A stretch of DNA of 12,550 nt from Alphaproteobacteria bacterium (GTDB lineage: Bacteria; Pseudomonadota; Alphaproteobacteria; RF32; CAG-239): the NCBI GenBank assembly GCA_017964705.1, contig JAGCRL010000095.1:1-12550 (forward strand), given 5' to 3'. This document shows, piece by piece, positions 5,640 to 12,550 of the stretch; the first letter of the stretch is position 1, and each line of letters opens with the position of its first letter. Below the pieces are notes generated by a model, which saw nothing but the letters and a program-made list of their open reading frames with translations, did no database searches and had not been told where the DNA came from. The translations under genes were made by a program, and so were the position numbers.

Positions 5640-6941
5640 ATGAAAGTGGAATTGGCGCGGGCTTTTCAGGAATTGTTAACCGCGAAAGTTCGCTATAAAC
5701 TTTATTATGGAGGACGTGCCGGCGGAAAATCTTTTGCGTTTGCGGATGCTTTGTTAACTTTGGCAACCAGTAAAACATTGCTTATTGCTTGTGTGAGAGA
5801 GGTGCAAAATTCTATTAGAGATTCTGTATATAAATTAATTGCCGACAGAATACATTATTATGGTTTGGATAATGAATATCGCCTTTATGAAGATAGAATT
5901 GTTAATCTTAAAAACAGATCAAAATTTATTTTTAAGGGGATTATGGAGCATAATGCACAATATATTAAATCTGTGGAAGGGGTGGATATTTGTTGGTGTG
6001 AAGAAGCACAAAAAATTTCTGCCAGAGCATGGGAAATTTTAAATCCGACTATTCGTAAACCTAATGCGGAAATATGGCTTTCACTTAATCGTGAAGAAGA
6101 AGCAGATCCGGTTTGGAAAGCATTGGCACTTAAACCGGATGAGGATACTATTGTGAGAAAAGTAAATTATTATGATAATCCGTTTTGTCCGGATAATATG
6201 AAAAAATTAGCACTGAAAATGAAACAGGAAAATTTTGAAGAATATTTGCATGTGTGGGAAGGAGAACCGCGACGAGAAGCTGGTAATCATTTAATTGCGC
6301 GTATGGATGTTTTTAAAGCTATGAGTAATGAGGTTACGGTTCCTTTGAATGCGGCGGTTTTATTAGCAGGAGTTGATGTGGCACGTTTTGGTGATGATAA
6401 AACTGCTGTTTGTTTAAGACGGGGAAGGCAGGTTTTAAGTTTGCAGACATTTACTAAATTGGATGTGGTACAAGTTGCTCATTTGATTGCAGGAATAATT
6501 GTGGATCATTCACCGGCAAAAGTTTTTATTGATGTCGGCGGATTGGGGGCAGGGGTTTATGATATTTTAATTTCAGAAGGATTTGCTGAAGTGGTGATGG
6601 CGGTTAATTTTGGAGAACGTGCCGATAATCCGGAGCGATTTGTTAATAAACGTGCTGAAATGTGGGCGAGATTGCGGGATTGGTTGAAATCTTCACTGCC
6701 GGTTAAATTGCCTAAAACCGACGGATTGGTTGAAGATTTGACAGCGCCGCAAATGTTTTTTGATGCAATCGGGAGATTACAATTGGAAGCTAAATCTGAA
6801 ATTAAAAAAAGATTAGGACGTTCAACGGATGTGGGCGATGCGTTGGCATTAACATTTGCTTTGCAAAATGTAGATTTTTTGCTGAAAGCAAACGGGAAAA
6901 ATAGGGATTATGCGTTTATTGATGATAATGTCTATTTGTAA
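5640..6941 (+). CDS. terL: terminase large subunit (ATPase and nuclease)
   Basis: A 433-residue packaging motor protein that cuts concatemeric phage DNA and pumps it through the portal. The N-terminal ATPase shows Walker A GGRAGGKS (24-31) and Walker B DICWCEEA (116-123, with E121/E122). The C-terminal RNase H-like nuclease shows GVDVARFGDDKT with D246, FIDVGGLG with D298, and STDVGDAL with D397/D400, so all three acidic metal ligands are present. The EGVDICWCEEA...EILNPTIR pattern is that of the PBSX/Terminase_3 group. The ATG at 5640 is preferred because GAGG (5631-5634) lies five bases before it; the same frame is open back to 5514 but that part lies inside terS. Length and motifs are intact. 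Confidence 0.95.
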   Translation: MKVELARAFQELLTAKVRYKLYYGGRAGGKSFAFADALLTLATSKTLLIACVREVQNSIRDSVYKLIADRIHYYGLDNEYRLYEDRIVNLKNRSKFIFKGIMEHNAQYIKSVEGVDICWCEEAQKISARAWEILNPTIRKPNAEIWLSLNREEEADPVWKALALKPDEDTIVRKVNYYDNPFCPDNMKKLALKMKQENFEEYLHVWEGEPRREAGNHLIARMDVFKAMSNEVTVPLNAAVLLAGVDVARFGDDKTAVCLRRGRQVLSLQTFTKLDVVQVAHLIAGIIVDHSPAKVFIDVGGLGAGVYDILISEGFAEVVMAVNFGERADNPERFVNKRAEMWARLRDWLKSSLPVKLPKTDGLVEDLTAPQMFFDAIGRLQLEAKSEIKKRLGRSTDVGDALALTFALQNVDFLLKANGKNRDYAFIDDNVYL

Positions 6942-6986
6942 TTTGAAGTGAATTTTAATATAATTTATTTTTTTATGGAGATTGAT

Positions 6987-7175
6987 ATGAGTTCGGTTTT
7001 TAAATCACCAAAAGTGAAAGTTGTGAAACAACCAGAAGAAGTTGTTCCGGAGATTGTTGACAATAACGAAATTGAGTTTGAATTGGAGAAAAAACGCAAA
7101 CGTAAAATGGGGGCTGTTTCACAATTGTTATCTTTGAAAAATGAAGATGATAAAAAGCGTTCTCTCGGAGCGTAA
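6987..7175 (+). CDS. small basic phage protein between terL and portal
   Basis: A 62-residue protein starting MSSVFKSPKV, with a Pro/Val/Glu-rich middle and a basic KKRKRKMG stretch near residues 35-41. Many podoviruses and some siphoviruses carry a similar small protein here, with an N-terminal F.SPK-like motif and a C-terminal arginine/lysine patch; its role is not known to me. GGAG (6977-6980) lies six bases before the ATG at 6987. An in-frame ATG at 6948 would add a hydrophobic stretch translated from AT-rich spacer and lacks a ribosome site. The portal gene follows 19 bases later. Confidence 0.65.
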   Translation: MSSVFKSPKVKVVKQPEEVVPEIVDNNEIEFELEKKRKRKMGAVSQLLSLKNEDDKKRSLGA

Positions 7176-7194
7176 TTTTTTTAGGAGTGTGATG

Positions 7195-8721
7195 ATGAAT
7201 GGTGATAATAAAACTTCTGTGAAAGTTGAAAATTTATTTAGAAAATTAGCGGCCATGAAAGCGGAAAGAGCTCGTTGGGAACCTATGTGGGACAAGGCGG
7301 CGGAAATGTGTGCGGTTAATTCTGAACTTTTTAAAACAGATGAACGGGGACGAGTTAAACAGGCTATTTTTGATTCAACAGCGAGAAATGCGTTATCTTG
7401 TTTTTGTGCCAGTATGAAATCTGTGATGGTTCCTTCTACAGAACGATGGCATCGATTGAAAACAACCAATCCGGCATTAGCTGATGATACTGAAGTTAAA
7501 CAATATTTAGAGTATGTGACAGATGTTTTGTTTCAAGTGCGATATGCGGCGAATTCTAATTTTGCCTCGGAGACAGATGTGTTGTTTAGTCAATTGGGTA
7601 TATACGGGCATGGTATTTGGATGGTTGAAGATGATATCGGATACGGATTGGTGTATAGGGCTATTCCGGTGAAAGAAGTGTATATTCAGAGAAATGATCG
7701 CGGTCAATTGGCGGCGGTTTTTCGGGTGTATGAACTTTCTGCTAACGAAGCTATGCAAAAATTTGGTGAGGCTGTTTCTGCAGAAATTAAACAAGCAGTG
7801 CAACGTGGTATAGAGAAAAAATTTAAGTTTTTGCATGCTGTTTTTGAGCGAGATGATTATGTGGTCGGATGTCAAGATTTCAAAGGAATGAAATATGCCA
7901 GTGTGCACTTGGAAATAGAACAACGACGTATTGTGCATGAAGGAGGTTATAACAGTTGTCCTTATATGGCGCCGCGCTTTTTGGGAATTGCCGGAAGTTC
8001 TTATGGCGATAGTCCGGCAATGCAAGCTTTTTATGATATGTTGACGGCAAATGAAATGGGTAAAACAATTTTAAGAACAGGACAACTGCAAGCTAATCCG
8101 CCGATTTTAACAAATATGGGACTTGTGGATGCAAACAAATTGGGTTCTGCTGGAGCAGTTATTCGAGGTGGTTTGGATAATCAGGGAAAACCGGCTGCGG
8201 TTTCGATGCAATATGGGAATAATTTAGCTATTACTGTTGATATGCAAAGAGAAATTCGGGCAGCAATCGAGCGGGCATTTTTGGTGCCGTTGTTTCAATC
8301 TTTGACACAGTCTAAACAAATGACTGCAACCGAAGTGGAAAAAAGAGAATTTGAAAAATCAATGTTATTGGCACCGATGTGTGAACGTATTGCGGCAGAA
8401 TGGCTTTCCGGAAATGTGGAAAGAGAATTGGAAATTTTAGCCAGGTATGGGATATTTGATGATGTGCCGGATGCATTGATGTATGATGGTTCTATTGCTA
8501 TTGAGTATGAAAGTCCGGCAGTGCATATGCAGGAATCAGGTGCTGTTTTGGGATTATATAAAACAATTGAGACAGCTTTATCAATGGCGCAAACAAATCC
8601 GGAAATTTTGAAAATGTTTGATATGGAAAATGCCTTACGTCAAATTGCAGATTATTACGGGGTGAGCAGCAAAATTGTTTTAACCGCAGAAGAAACAATG
8701 TCTAAAATAGCGCAAGAGTAG
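7195..8721 (+). CDS. podoviral head-tail connector (portal) protein
   Basis: A 508-residue protein of the Head-tail_con family of short-tailed phages. Twelve copies form the ring at the capsid vertex through which DNA passes and to which the tail attaches. Family hallmarks in order: R..WE.MWDKAAEM near residue 27-40, the DSTARNAL..F.ASM segment near 54-72, QLGIYGHG.WMVED near 132-147, a VYIQRNDRGQL...FRVYELSANEAM..FG block, and GSSYGDSPAMQAFYDMLTANEMG near 284-306. The length is usual and no break is seen. AGGAG (7183-7187) is seven bases from ATG 7195 and four from ATG 7192, so 7195 is preferred but 7192 is possible. The gene ends 19 bases before the next start. Confidence 0.92.
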   Translation: MNGDNKTSVKVENLFRKLAAMKAERARWEPMWDKAAEMCAVNSELFKTDERGRVKQAIFDSTARNALSCFCASMKSVMVPSTERWHRLKTTNPALADDTEVKQYLEYVTDVLFQVRYAANSNFASETDVLFSQLGIYGHGIWMVEDDIGYGLVYRAIPVKEVYIQRNDRGQLAAVFRVYELSANEAMQKFGEAVSAEIKQAVQRGIEKKFKFLHAVFERDDYVVGCQDFKGMKYASVHLEIEQRRIVHEGGYNSCPYMAPRFLGIAGSSYGDSPAMQAFYDMLTANEMGKTILRTGQLQANPPILTNMGLVDANKLGSAGAVIRGGLDNQGKPAAVSMQYGNNLAITVDMQREIRAAIERAFLVPLFQSLTQSKQMTATEVEKREFEKSMLLAPMCERIAAEWLSGNVERELEILARYGIFDDVPDALMYDGSIAIEYESPAVHMQESGAVLGLYKTIETALSMAQTNPEILKMFDMENALRQIADYYGVSSKIVLTAEETMSKIAQE

Positions 8722-8740
8722 TTTTTTAGAAAGGATAAAA

Positions 8741-9079
8741 ATGTTTTTTTGTAAAATGAAAAAGGAATTTGAATTGGTGAAAGCTTTTCAAAAAATTTTT
8801 TTGGATGAAGAAAAAAAATTAAGGCCGGAAGCAAAAAAAGTAATTTGCTTTTTGCGAGAGGAAGCAGGTGGAAGAGGTGAACTCGGTAAAAATTGTCGGT
8901 CTTATTTTTATGATAATCAAAATCGGTTTGATGTGCATGCGGCGGCTTTTTTGCTTGGAAAACGACGAATGTTTGATTTGATTATTAAATATTTGGCGCT
9001 TGATGAAAGAGAGGTTTTTCATTTGGCTAAACAAGAAGAAAATAGAGCTGATGAACTGAATCAGGAATTGGAAGTTTAA
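8741..9079 (+). CDS. Bbp19-like small structural protein
   Basis: A 112-residue protein, Lys/Glu-rich and mostly helical. The central part (about residues 60-85) has FDVHAAAFLLGKRRMFDLIIKYL, close in pattern to the Bbp19-like family of podoviruses (an N-terminal disordered part, then a conserved G.R...LI..L helix). Its place between portal and scaffold is exactly where that family is found. Its function is not established; a head assembly or vertex role is likely. AAGGA (8731-8735) lies five bases before the ATG. Family call is by pattern and position, not by search. Confidence 0.6.
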   Translation: MFFCKMKKEFELVKAFQKIFLDEEKKLRPEAKKVICFLREEAGGRGELGKNCRSYFYDNQNRFDVHAAAFLLGKRRMFDLIIKYLALDEREVFHLAKQEENRADELNQELEV

Positions 9080-9128
9080 TTGATTTTTTAATGTCTTTTT
9101 TTTAATTTTATTTTTTTAGGAAAAGAAA

Positions 9129-9860
9129 ATGGATGATATTTTAGAGCCGGAGAAACAGGCAGTCTCCGATAACTTTTGTATGCCTGAAAAACAAAATGAA
9201 CAAGATTTTTTATCACCACAATCTGAATGGGGAAAAATTTCTGGTGAAGAGGTTAGTTATCTTGAAAAGAAAGGAATGAAAACACCGGCAGAGTTGCTTC
9301 ATTCTTATCGTGAATTAGAGAAAGCTTATTCTTCTCGAATTGCTATTCCAAAGGACGGTGATAAAGAAGCTTTTCAAAAACTTTATTCTCGTTTGGGGAT
9401 GCCAGAAGATACGACCGGGTTTAAATTGAATTTTACGATTGAAGATGAAGCATTCGGAGAGTCATTTAAACAAGCGTGTCTTCAAAATAATATTTTGCCA
9501 CAATCTGCACAAGCGCTCTACGATTGGTATGTTGAAAACAGAACAATGCAACAAACCGAAGAGGAACAAAAATGGTTGGAACAATCACAAGCAGAAATGG
9601 AAGAGCAACAACGTGAATGGGGGGCTAAAGCACAACGTAATACAGAATTAATGAAAAGAGGTATACGTCTTTTTTCTCAAGATGATGAAGATGCTGTTGT
9701 ACGTATGGAAGAAGCGCTCGGTACAAAACGTATGATGCAAATTTTTTGCCGATTGGGAGAGGCCATCTCAGAAGATAATCCGATCAGTTTCGGAGCAATT
9801 CAAAATAGTGATGAAAAATTTGATCCGGTGGCATTTTTCAGAGAGATGTTTCATGATTAA
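9129..9860 (+). CDS. capsid scaffold protein
   Basis: A 243-residue acidic, Glu/Gln-rich protein with no signal or membrane segment. The segment around residues 48-100 (KTPAELLHSYRELEKAYSS, then IPKDGDKEAFQKLYSRLGMPED) is a well-known podoviral scaffold signature. A long charged helix follows (about 140-175, EEEQKWLEQSQAEMEEQQRE), expected to form coiled coils in the procapsid core. The C-terminus (DPVAFFREMF) is short and hydrophobic, fitting the part that touches the capsid shell. Scaffold proteins guide capsid assembly and then leave. It precedes the major capsid gene as usual. AGGA (9118-9121) lies seven bases before the ATG. Confidence 0.82.
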   Translation: MDDILEPEKQAVSDNFCMPEKQNEQDFLSPQSEWGKISGEEVSYLEKKGMKTPAELLHSYRELEKAYSSRIAIPKDGDKEAFQKLYSRLGMPEDTTGFKLNFTIEDEAFGESFKQACLQNNILPQSAQALYDWYVENRTMQQTEEEQKWLEQSQAEMEEQQREWGAKAQRNTELMKRGIRLFSQDDEDAVVRMEEALGTKRMMQIFCRLGEAISEDNPISFGAIQNSDEKFDPVAFFREMFHD

Positions 9861-9917
9861 ATTTTTTGGCTTGGCAGTTGGCAGGTATCAGTAAATTAAA
9901 TTTTGAAAGGATATGTA

Positions 9918-10817
9918 ATGAATTATACATTAAAAGAAATTGCTGTTTCTTTGGCTCAAAAGCAACAGCATTTTGTGAATAGTTTGACAGAGGAATCTCC
10001 TATTTTGGATAATATGCGGTTTGAACCATCTACTCATGGTTTGTGGAATGCATATGAGGAAGTTTCTCAAATTAATGGTGCCGGTTTTGTGGATATTAAT
10101 CAGCCACTTCCGGAAATGGCAGTTAATTCTGATTTGAAAAAAGTAGATTTATCTATTTTGGGAGGAGAAATATTATTACCGGAAGATAAGGGGGCAATTA
10201 TCGGTGTTTCTGAATATTTCGGTAAAAAGATGAATGTGTTACTTAAACAAGCCGGACAGGTGGCAGAAAAGAAAATTATTTATGATAACTTTTTGCCTTA
10301 TGCTGTGCAAAATGGTAAGGCAGTTAGTGCTGGAGCATCTGCAAATTGCTATTCTATGGTAGCTGTTCGTTTTGTGGAGGGCGAAGTAACCGGTCTTTAT
10401 TCGGCTAAAAATATTAATAATGCTGGATTGTTGGATGTTAAGCAAATTAATGGCGGAGCACTTTATAAAAATGCCAGCGGTGTGTTAGGTTACGGAGTGC
10501 GTTTGAAAGGTTATATCGGAGTGCAATTGGCTAATCCGGATGCAGTATCTGCTATTGTTAATATCACATCTGATCATGTTCCGACAGCCGCACAGATTGA
10601 TAATATGTTGGTTGATGCAAAAGCAACACCAGCTTCTACTTTTATCTTTTGCCATCCGAAAGTACTTTCTATGCTTAACAGCTATAAAGGAAATATTTTG
10701 CAGACAACTGCTGGTGATTGGAATGTTAATCGCAGCTTTATGGCATGGAACGGTATTCGTTTTGTTACTTCTTATAATTTTGATAACGGAACGGAAACAG
10801 CGATTACTATAGCGTAA
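9918..10817 (+). CDS. major capsid protein
   Basis: A 299-residue protein that forms the icosahedral shell, judged by position after the scaffold, size and HK97-type layout: an N-terminal helical arm (residues 1-25), then SPILDNMRFEPSTHGLW.AYEEV, a P-domain-like middle and a C-terminal part with SAIVNITSDHVPTAAQ..NML and STFIFCHPKVLSML (about residues 205-250), the latter typical of podoviral capsid proteins. It ends with a strand-rich NGIRFVTSYNF segment. AAAGGA (9906-9911) lies six bases before ATG 9918; the TTG five codons upstream overlaps this site and is not the start. The cement gene follows 16 bases later. It is expected to be one of the most strongly expressed genes here. Confidence 0.85.
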   Translation: MNYTLKEIAVSLAQKQQHFVNSLTEESPILDNMRFEPSTHGLWNAYEEVSQINGAGFVDINQPLPEMAVNSDLKKVDLSILGGEILLPEDKGAIIGVSEYFGKKMNVLLKQAGQVAEKKIIYDNFLPYAVQNGKAVSAGASANCYSMVAVRFVEGEVTGLYSAKNINNAGLLDVKQINGGALYKNASGVLGYGVRLKGYIGVQLANPDAVSAIVNITSDHVPTAAQIDNMLVDAKATPASTFIFCHPKVLSMLNSYKGNILQTTAGDWNVNRSFMAWNGIRFVTSYNFDNGTETAITIA

Positions 10818-10833
10818 TATTTTTGGAGTGTGA

Positions 10834-11211
10834 ATGATGTTAAAAAATATTTTAAAAGTCTATAATGAAGATTTAATCAACGGTGCAATCAATGCTTCAT
10901 CTGTGGCATCAAAATCTGTTGTGGCTGCGGGTAAAACAGAGGGCGCGTTGTGTGTTAATGTGTTTGCAAAAGGAGCTGTTACAACTGCGGCAGCGGTTAC
11001 AATTACCGTACAAGATTCTGCTTCTGAAACGGGTACCTTTGCTAATTTGATGACTTTGACAGTGGCAGCGGATAAATCTTATGCAGATGGAGAATTAATT
11101 ACAACTGCTATTTTGCCGCAAGAAACAAAAGCTTTTGTGAAGGCATCGGCAACTTCTTCTTCAAGCAACAGCGGTAGTATTCGTGTTACATTAGGTTATT
11201 TGGCACGATAA
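10834..11211 (+). CDS. Bbp16-like capsid cement (decoration) protein
   Basis: A 125-residue protein, Ala/Thr/Ser-rich and strand-rich, with no signal peptide. Hallmarks: a VNVFAKGAVTTAAAVTITVQDS strand pair near residues 41-62, the GTFANLMTLTV hairpin, then LPQETKAFVKA and a final GSIRVTLGYLAR strand. Bbp16-type cement proteins of BPP-1-like phages have this layout (a jellyroll-like fold on the outside of the shell) and lie directly after the capsid gene, as here. GGAG (10825-10828) lies five bases before the ATG at 10834; a second ATG follows at 10837. A terminator lies 60 bases after the stop. Family call is by pattern and synteny. Confidence 0.65.
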   Translation: MMLKNILKVYNEDLINGAINASSVASKSVVAAGKTEGALCVNVFAKGAVTTAAAVTITVQDSASETGTFANLMTLTVAADKSYADGELITTAILPQETKAFVKASATSSSSNSGSIRVTLGYLAR

Positions 11212-11271
11212 TTCGGTTTATGAAGAGAAACTTTATAAAAGCAAAATATTATTATGAAATCAGATAGTCCG

Positions 11272-11307
11272 AGGTGGGAAATATTTAATTCCCACCTTAA
11301 TTTTTTT
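11272..11307 (+). terminator. terminator between head and tail genes
   Basis: A perfect 9-bp stem AGGTGGGAA/TTCCCACCT (11272-11280 with 11289-11297), an 8-base AT-rich loop, then TAA and seven T (11301-11307). The offset of the T run makes it weaker than the one at 5221. It would lower transcription of tail genes relative to capsid genes. It immediately precedes the GGGAGG ribosome site of the next gene. Confidence 0.7.
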
Positions 11308-11317
11308 GGGAGGTATG

Positions 11318-11914
11318 ATGTCTAAAATTGAAATTGTGAACCGAGCACTTATTAAACTTGGTGAGCCGCCAATTTCTTCACTAAGTGATGCGGCTTTTGG
11401 TAAAACTTATGAAGTGATTTATGAAGATATAAAAAATCTTTTGTTGGCTTCTTATCCATGGCGTTTTGCTGTGGCACTGAAAAGATTAGCACAGTGTGCG
11501 GAAAAATTCGGGGAATGTTTTATGTATCGTTTGCCGACAGATTTTTTGTTATTGGTAAAAGTTTTCGGTGCGGGAAATCTTTCTTTAGTTGATGTGCATC
11601 TGCAAGCATTAACAGGGTATGAAATTGTTAATCAGGCAATTATAGTTAATCATAGTGATGGTGTGGTAATTGAGTATGTGCAAAATGTTGATGATGATGA
11701 TTTGTTTCCAGCTTTGTTTAGAGAAGCGTTGGCAGCAAAAATTGCCGCGGAATTGGCGATGCGATTAAAGCATGATTTGAATATTAAGCAGGTGTTTGAC
11801 AATGAATTTTATAACCTGATCAGGCAAGCAGAATTGAATAATGAAATAGAAAAAGATGCGGAAATATTACCGGATAGCAGTTGGGTTAGTGTGCGTGAAA
11901 ATTGGAGTTTTTAA
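11318..11914 (+). CDS. tail adaptor / tail tubular protein A-like (gp11 type)
   Basis: A 198-residue protein with the signature of podoviral tail tubular protein A and related head-completion adaptors: an N-terminal MSKIEIVNRAL..LGEPPISS, a LLLASYPWRFA segment at about 46-56 (the aromatic PW-F motif is diagnostic) followed by a YRLPTDFLLLVKV stretch, and a C-terminal helical region that packs on the portal ring. Twelve copies join the connector to the tail nozzle. GGGAGG (11308-11313) favours ATG 11318 (spacing 4); an ATG at 11315 is too close, and the TTG at 11306 lies within the ribosome site and upstream T run. The next gene starts 11 bases after its stop. Confidence 0.8.
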   Translation: MSKIEIVNRALIKLGEPPISSLSDAAFGKTYEVIYEDIKNLLLASYPWRFAVALKRLAQCAEKFGECFMYRLPTDFLLLVKVFGAGNLSLVDVHLQALTGYEIVNQAIIVNHSDGVVIEYVQNVDDDDLFPALFREALAAKIAAELAMRLKHDLNIKQVFDNEFYNLIRQAELNNEIEKDAEILPDSSWVSVRENWSF

Positions 11915-11925
11915 AGGAGGAAAAA

Positions 11926-12471
11926 ATGAGTGTGAAACCGGCAAAAATACAATTTAACGGAGGAGAACTCAGCCCATGGTTATACGGGCGAACGGATATT
12001 GAAAAATATGATAAAACAGCACGACTATGTCGTAATTTTATTCCGCTGACGGAAGGTAGTTTGAAAAGAAGAGGCGGAACACGTTTTGCGGCTCAAACAC
12101 CGCAAAGTAACGGAGTTACTTTTCAGATAATTTGTTCACCGGCAGAAGCGGTTGTTAAAATTAATGATGAAATTCAATCTTTACTGGTGGTGGCAATCGG
12201 TGATACGGTTAACTATACCGTGCAAGCCCCAAGTTATACATCTGTCAGCGGTAAAGTTGTTGTAACAGATAATATGATTTTAAGAGTTAATTTGGTTTCA
12301 TTGGTGGAACAACGGACGTTGACTATTGTGGCCAATCCGGAAAATGCGGTTATAAAAATTAAAGGATATCAACGTAGTCAATATACAGGTGCGTTAAATG
12401 AAAAAGTTGCTTATGTGGTTTATTGTGATGGTTATTTATTGCAATCCGGACAAGTTGTTTTGGACCAATAA
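11926..12471 (+). CDS. N-terminal part of a large podoviral tail protein with two PEGA-like domains, cut by in-frame TAA
   Basis: Residues 1-58 carry the conserved opening of large podoviral tail proteins of the tail-tubular-B/stabilisation type: FNGGELSPWLYGRTDIEKY, RNFIPL, then GSLKRRGGTRF. Whole proteins of this type are typically several hundred residues; only 181 lie before the stop. Then come two PEGA-like beta domains: about 65-123 (SPAEAVVKIN...VNL) and from 130 (NPENAVIKIKGY...DGYLLQSGQVVLDQ). PEGA domains are usually surface-protein modules, so within a phage tail they may serve as surface-binding inserts. AAAGGAGG (11913-11920) lies five bases before ATG 11926, stronger than any other here; the in-frame ATG at 11902 overlaps the previous gene and is rejected. 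The stop falls in the final strand of the second domain and the frame continues open beyond, so this is probably a broken gene. Confidence 0.7.
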   Translation: MSVKPAKIQFNGGELSPWLYGRTDIEKYDKTARLCRNFIPLTEGSLKRRGGTRFAAQTPQSNGVTFQIICSPAEAVVKINDEIQSLLVVAIGDTVNYTVQAPSYTSVSGKVVVTDNMILRVNLVSLVEQRTLTIVANPENAVIKIKGYQRSQYTGALNEKVAYVVYCDGYLLQSGQVVLDQ

Positions 12472-12550
12472 AAAACTATAAATGTAACATTAAAAGCAGA
12501 AGAAAGCGACGATGGAACATATGGTGATTGGGGGGATCCGGTGGCCTTTA
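12472..12550 (+). pseudogene. in-frame continuation of the tail protein after the TAA
   Basis: Twenty-six further codons are open to the right edge in the same frame. They begin KTINVTLKAEE, which completes the last strand of the second PEGA-like domain by analogy with ILRVNLV in the first, and continue DDGTYGDWGDPVAF. No Shine-Dalgarno or ATG restarts translation in this stretch. The preceding codons are CAA TAA, so a single C-to-T change of a second CAA (Gln) would explain the stop. Confidence 0.6.

Larger units (their letters stand above)
5098..12550 (+). mobile_element. podovirus-like prophage, packaging/head/tail module (open at right)
   Basis: Ten co-directional genes in canonical order: small and large terminase, small basic protein, head-tail connector, Bbp19-like, scaffold, capsid, cement protein, tail adaptor, large tail protein. 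The podoviral connector with a Bbp16/Bbp19-like pair indicates a BPP-1-like short-tailed phage rather than a gene transfer agent. The left boundary is set only as the intergenic region after the GtrII-like gene; no attachment repeat or integrase is visible. The interrupted tail gene suggests the element may be defective. Confidence 0.75.

Noticed and set aside
7507..8025. 172-codon minus-strand frame inside the portal gene
   Set aside because: It is the antisense shadow of a clearly identified connector gene; the His/Ile/Phe-rich product is typical of reversed AT-rich coding DNA.
9080..9128. T-rich spacer between the Bbp19-like and scaffold genes as a terminator
   Set aside because: Several T runs but no stem before them.
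11254..11325. 23-codon open frame starting ATG at 11254 that overlaps the tail adaptor start
   Set aside because: It consists largely of the terminator hairpin and the next gene's ribosome site, and has no Shine-Dalgarno of its own.
5098..12550. Gene transfer agent instead of a prophage
   Set aside because: The podoviral connector, scaffold and tail-adaptor genes do not match the siphovirus-type head-tail cluster of known alphaproteobacterial gene transfer agents.
1..12550. CRISPR arrays, tRNA or rRNA genes, insertion sequences, diversity-generating retroelement
   Set aside because: No regularly spaced repeats, no cloverleaf or rRNA-like segments, and no transposase or reverse transcriptase frames were seen on either strand.

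Overview
The window joins host-type chromosome (about 1-4980) to the head-and-tail module of a podovirus-like prophage (about 5098 to the right edge). The DNA is AT-rich. A lipoprotein signal peptide, a secreted small protein with a Sec signal and a GtrII-like envelope glycosyltransferase point to a Gram-negative bacterium. An AT-rich gut-type alphaproteobacterium is my guess, but no rRNA or other phylogenetic marker in the window settles it.

Host part, left to right. The N-terminal end of a lipoprotein runs off the left edge on the minus strand. Next come an intrinsic terminator and a small secreted Ala/Lys-rich helical protein with its own promoter. A two-gene minus-strand operon follows: a DHH/DHHA1 phosphoesterase and the tRNA adenosine deaminase tadA, five bases apart. 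A 172-base divergent intergenic region has two near-consensus sigma70-type promoters facing away from each other, with four TGTCA/TGACA pentamers. Its plus-strand promoter drives a lone 378-residue protein of about 26-residue helical repeats and no known function. That gene converges on a polytopic GtrII-like membrane protein, and the two share a bidirectional terminator with a GCAA tetraloop.

Phage part, all on the plus strand. A consensus-like promoter (5098-5126) is followed about 95 bases later by a perfect intrinsic terminator (5221-5254). Only after that comes the first phage gene. The order is then terS, terL, a small basic protein, podoviral head-tail connector (portal), a Bbp19-like small protein, scaffold, major capsid protein, a Bbp16-like cement protein, a terminator, a tail-tube/adaptor protein, and the start of a large tail protein. 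This is the gene order of BPP-1-like podoviruses. No integrase, repressor, lysis or replication gene lies in the window, so the rest of the element must lie to the right or be missing.

Two features stand out. The promoter-terminator pair ahead of terS predicts a roughly 120-nt leader or small RNA, and it implies that terS starts at 5264 rather than at an upstream ATG whose codons would run through the terminator. The tail protein carries two PEGA-like domains and is cut by an in-frame TAA (12469-12471) inside the last strand of the second one, while the same frame stays open to the window edge. That is either a recent nonsense mutation, which would make the prophage defective, or a recoding site.
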